The notes below the pieces were generated by a model. The model did not search any database. It saw only the letters and a list, made by a program, of their open reading frames with translations, and was not told the origin of the DNA. Positions 63,877 to 64,000 of a stretch of DNA of 64,000 nucleotides are shown in pieces. Numbering within the stretch: the first letter of the stretch is position 1; the number at the start of each line of letters is the position of its first letter. Source of the DNA: an uncultured Prevotella sp. (GTDB lineage: Bacteria > Bacteroidota > Bacteroidia > Bacteroidales > Bacteroidaceae); the NCBI GenBank assembly GCA_947177775.1, contig CAMWVS010000005.1, positions 21,157-85,156 of the forward strand, read 5' to 3'. Position numbers and translations under genes: made by a program.

Positions 63877-64000
63877 ACACGAGTCATGTAACGGTGTTAC
63901 ATGGGCCGTGTAACATCATTACGTGGGCCGTGTAACACCGTTACATGGGCCGTGTAACACCGTTACATGGGCCGTGTAACACCGTTACATGGGCCGTGTA
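63877..64000. repeat. 22-bp tandem repeat array running off the window (array 4)
   Basis: Five 22-bp units start at 63877, 63899, 63921, 63943 and 63965, and a sixth is cut by the window edge. The core is TGGGCCGTGTAACACCGTT; each unit contains the palindrome GTAAC-ACC-GTTAC. The last two full units are identical, the first is degenerate. GGCC recurs exactly every 22 bp (63904 to 63992). No gene is seen between the tRNA terminator and here. Confidence 0.95.

Noticed and set aside
63877..64000. CRISPR array
   Set aside because: Repeats are directly adjacent at 22 bp with no spacers, and no cas gene is in the window.

Overview
The window is chromosomal DNA of a member of the Bacteroidota, most likely order Bacteroidales and Prevotella-like. 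The evidence is the Bat aerotolerance operon, the atpD-atpC-(atpI-like)-atpB-E-F-H-A-G gene order, a complete Na+-NQR operon, a serC-serA-DUF1015 operon, a TamA-like lipoprotein, and translation starts without Shine-Dalgarno sequences. Many genes are preceded by the Bacteroidota sigma-ABfr -7 box TAnnTTTGC, in two cases with a well-spaced TTTG -33 box. No prophage, transposase, integrase or CRISPR array is visible. The only clear defence locus is an McrBC-type restriction pair.

Layout. 1-12062 (- strand) is one tight run: moxR-like ATPase, DUF58 protein, a BatD-like membrane protein, batA, a batB::batC fusion, a batD::batE fusion, a PAP2 phosphatase, queA, a DUF2027/Smr protein and the start of nadE, which runs off the window. 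12376-15571 (-) is rimO, a small HU protein and an unusual HU-transmembrane-LysM protein. 15972-19899 (-) holds ftsY, hisB and a multi-pass membrane protein. 19978-24429 (+) holds an oxidoreductase, DUF4421 and DUF1460 envelope proteins, a YkvA-like protein and yaaA. 24545-36149 (-) holds an alkaline phosphatase, the whole F-type ATP synthase operon, pfkA and a NhaD-type antiporter. 37292-40091 (+) is mcrBC. 40239-46078 (-) is nqrABCDEF. 46242-59475 is mostly tamB, rpsA, trmH-like, the TamA-like lipoprotein gene, a WalJ-like hydrolase and a DbpA-like helicase. 59582-63721 (+) is serC, serA, DUF1015, yigZ and tRNA-Ser(CGA).

Functionally the window combines energy and ion metabolism (NQR pumping Na+ out, F-ATPase, NhaD-type antiporter), envelope biogenesis (Bat, TamB with its lipoprotein partner, DUF1460, LysM) and translation or RNA modification (QueA, RimO, S1, SpoU, DbpA).

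The most unusual non-coding signal is a family of 22-bp tandem repeats phased on GGCC, found in four separate intergenic regions (17321-17411, 36801-36910 with a further in-phase GGCC at 36977, 50953-51065, 63877-end). The units contain short palindromes, usually with a 3-nt centre, and there are no spacers. I could not match the family to anything I know. Other points worth checking are the HU-TM-LysM protein, the paired Bat fusions with fossil internal signal peptides, and a 19-bp triplication of the 3' end of ftsY.
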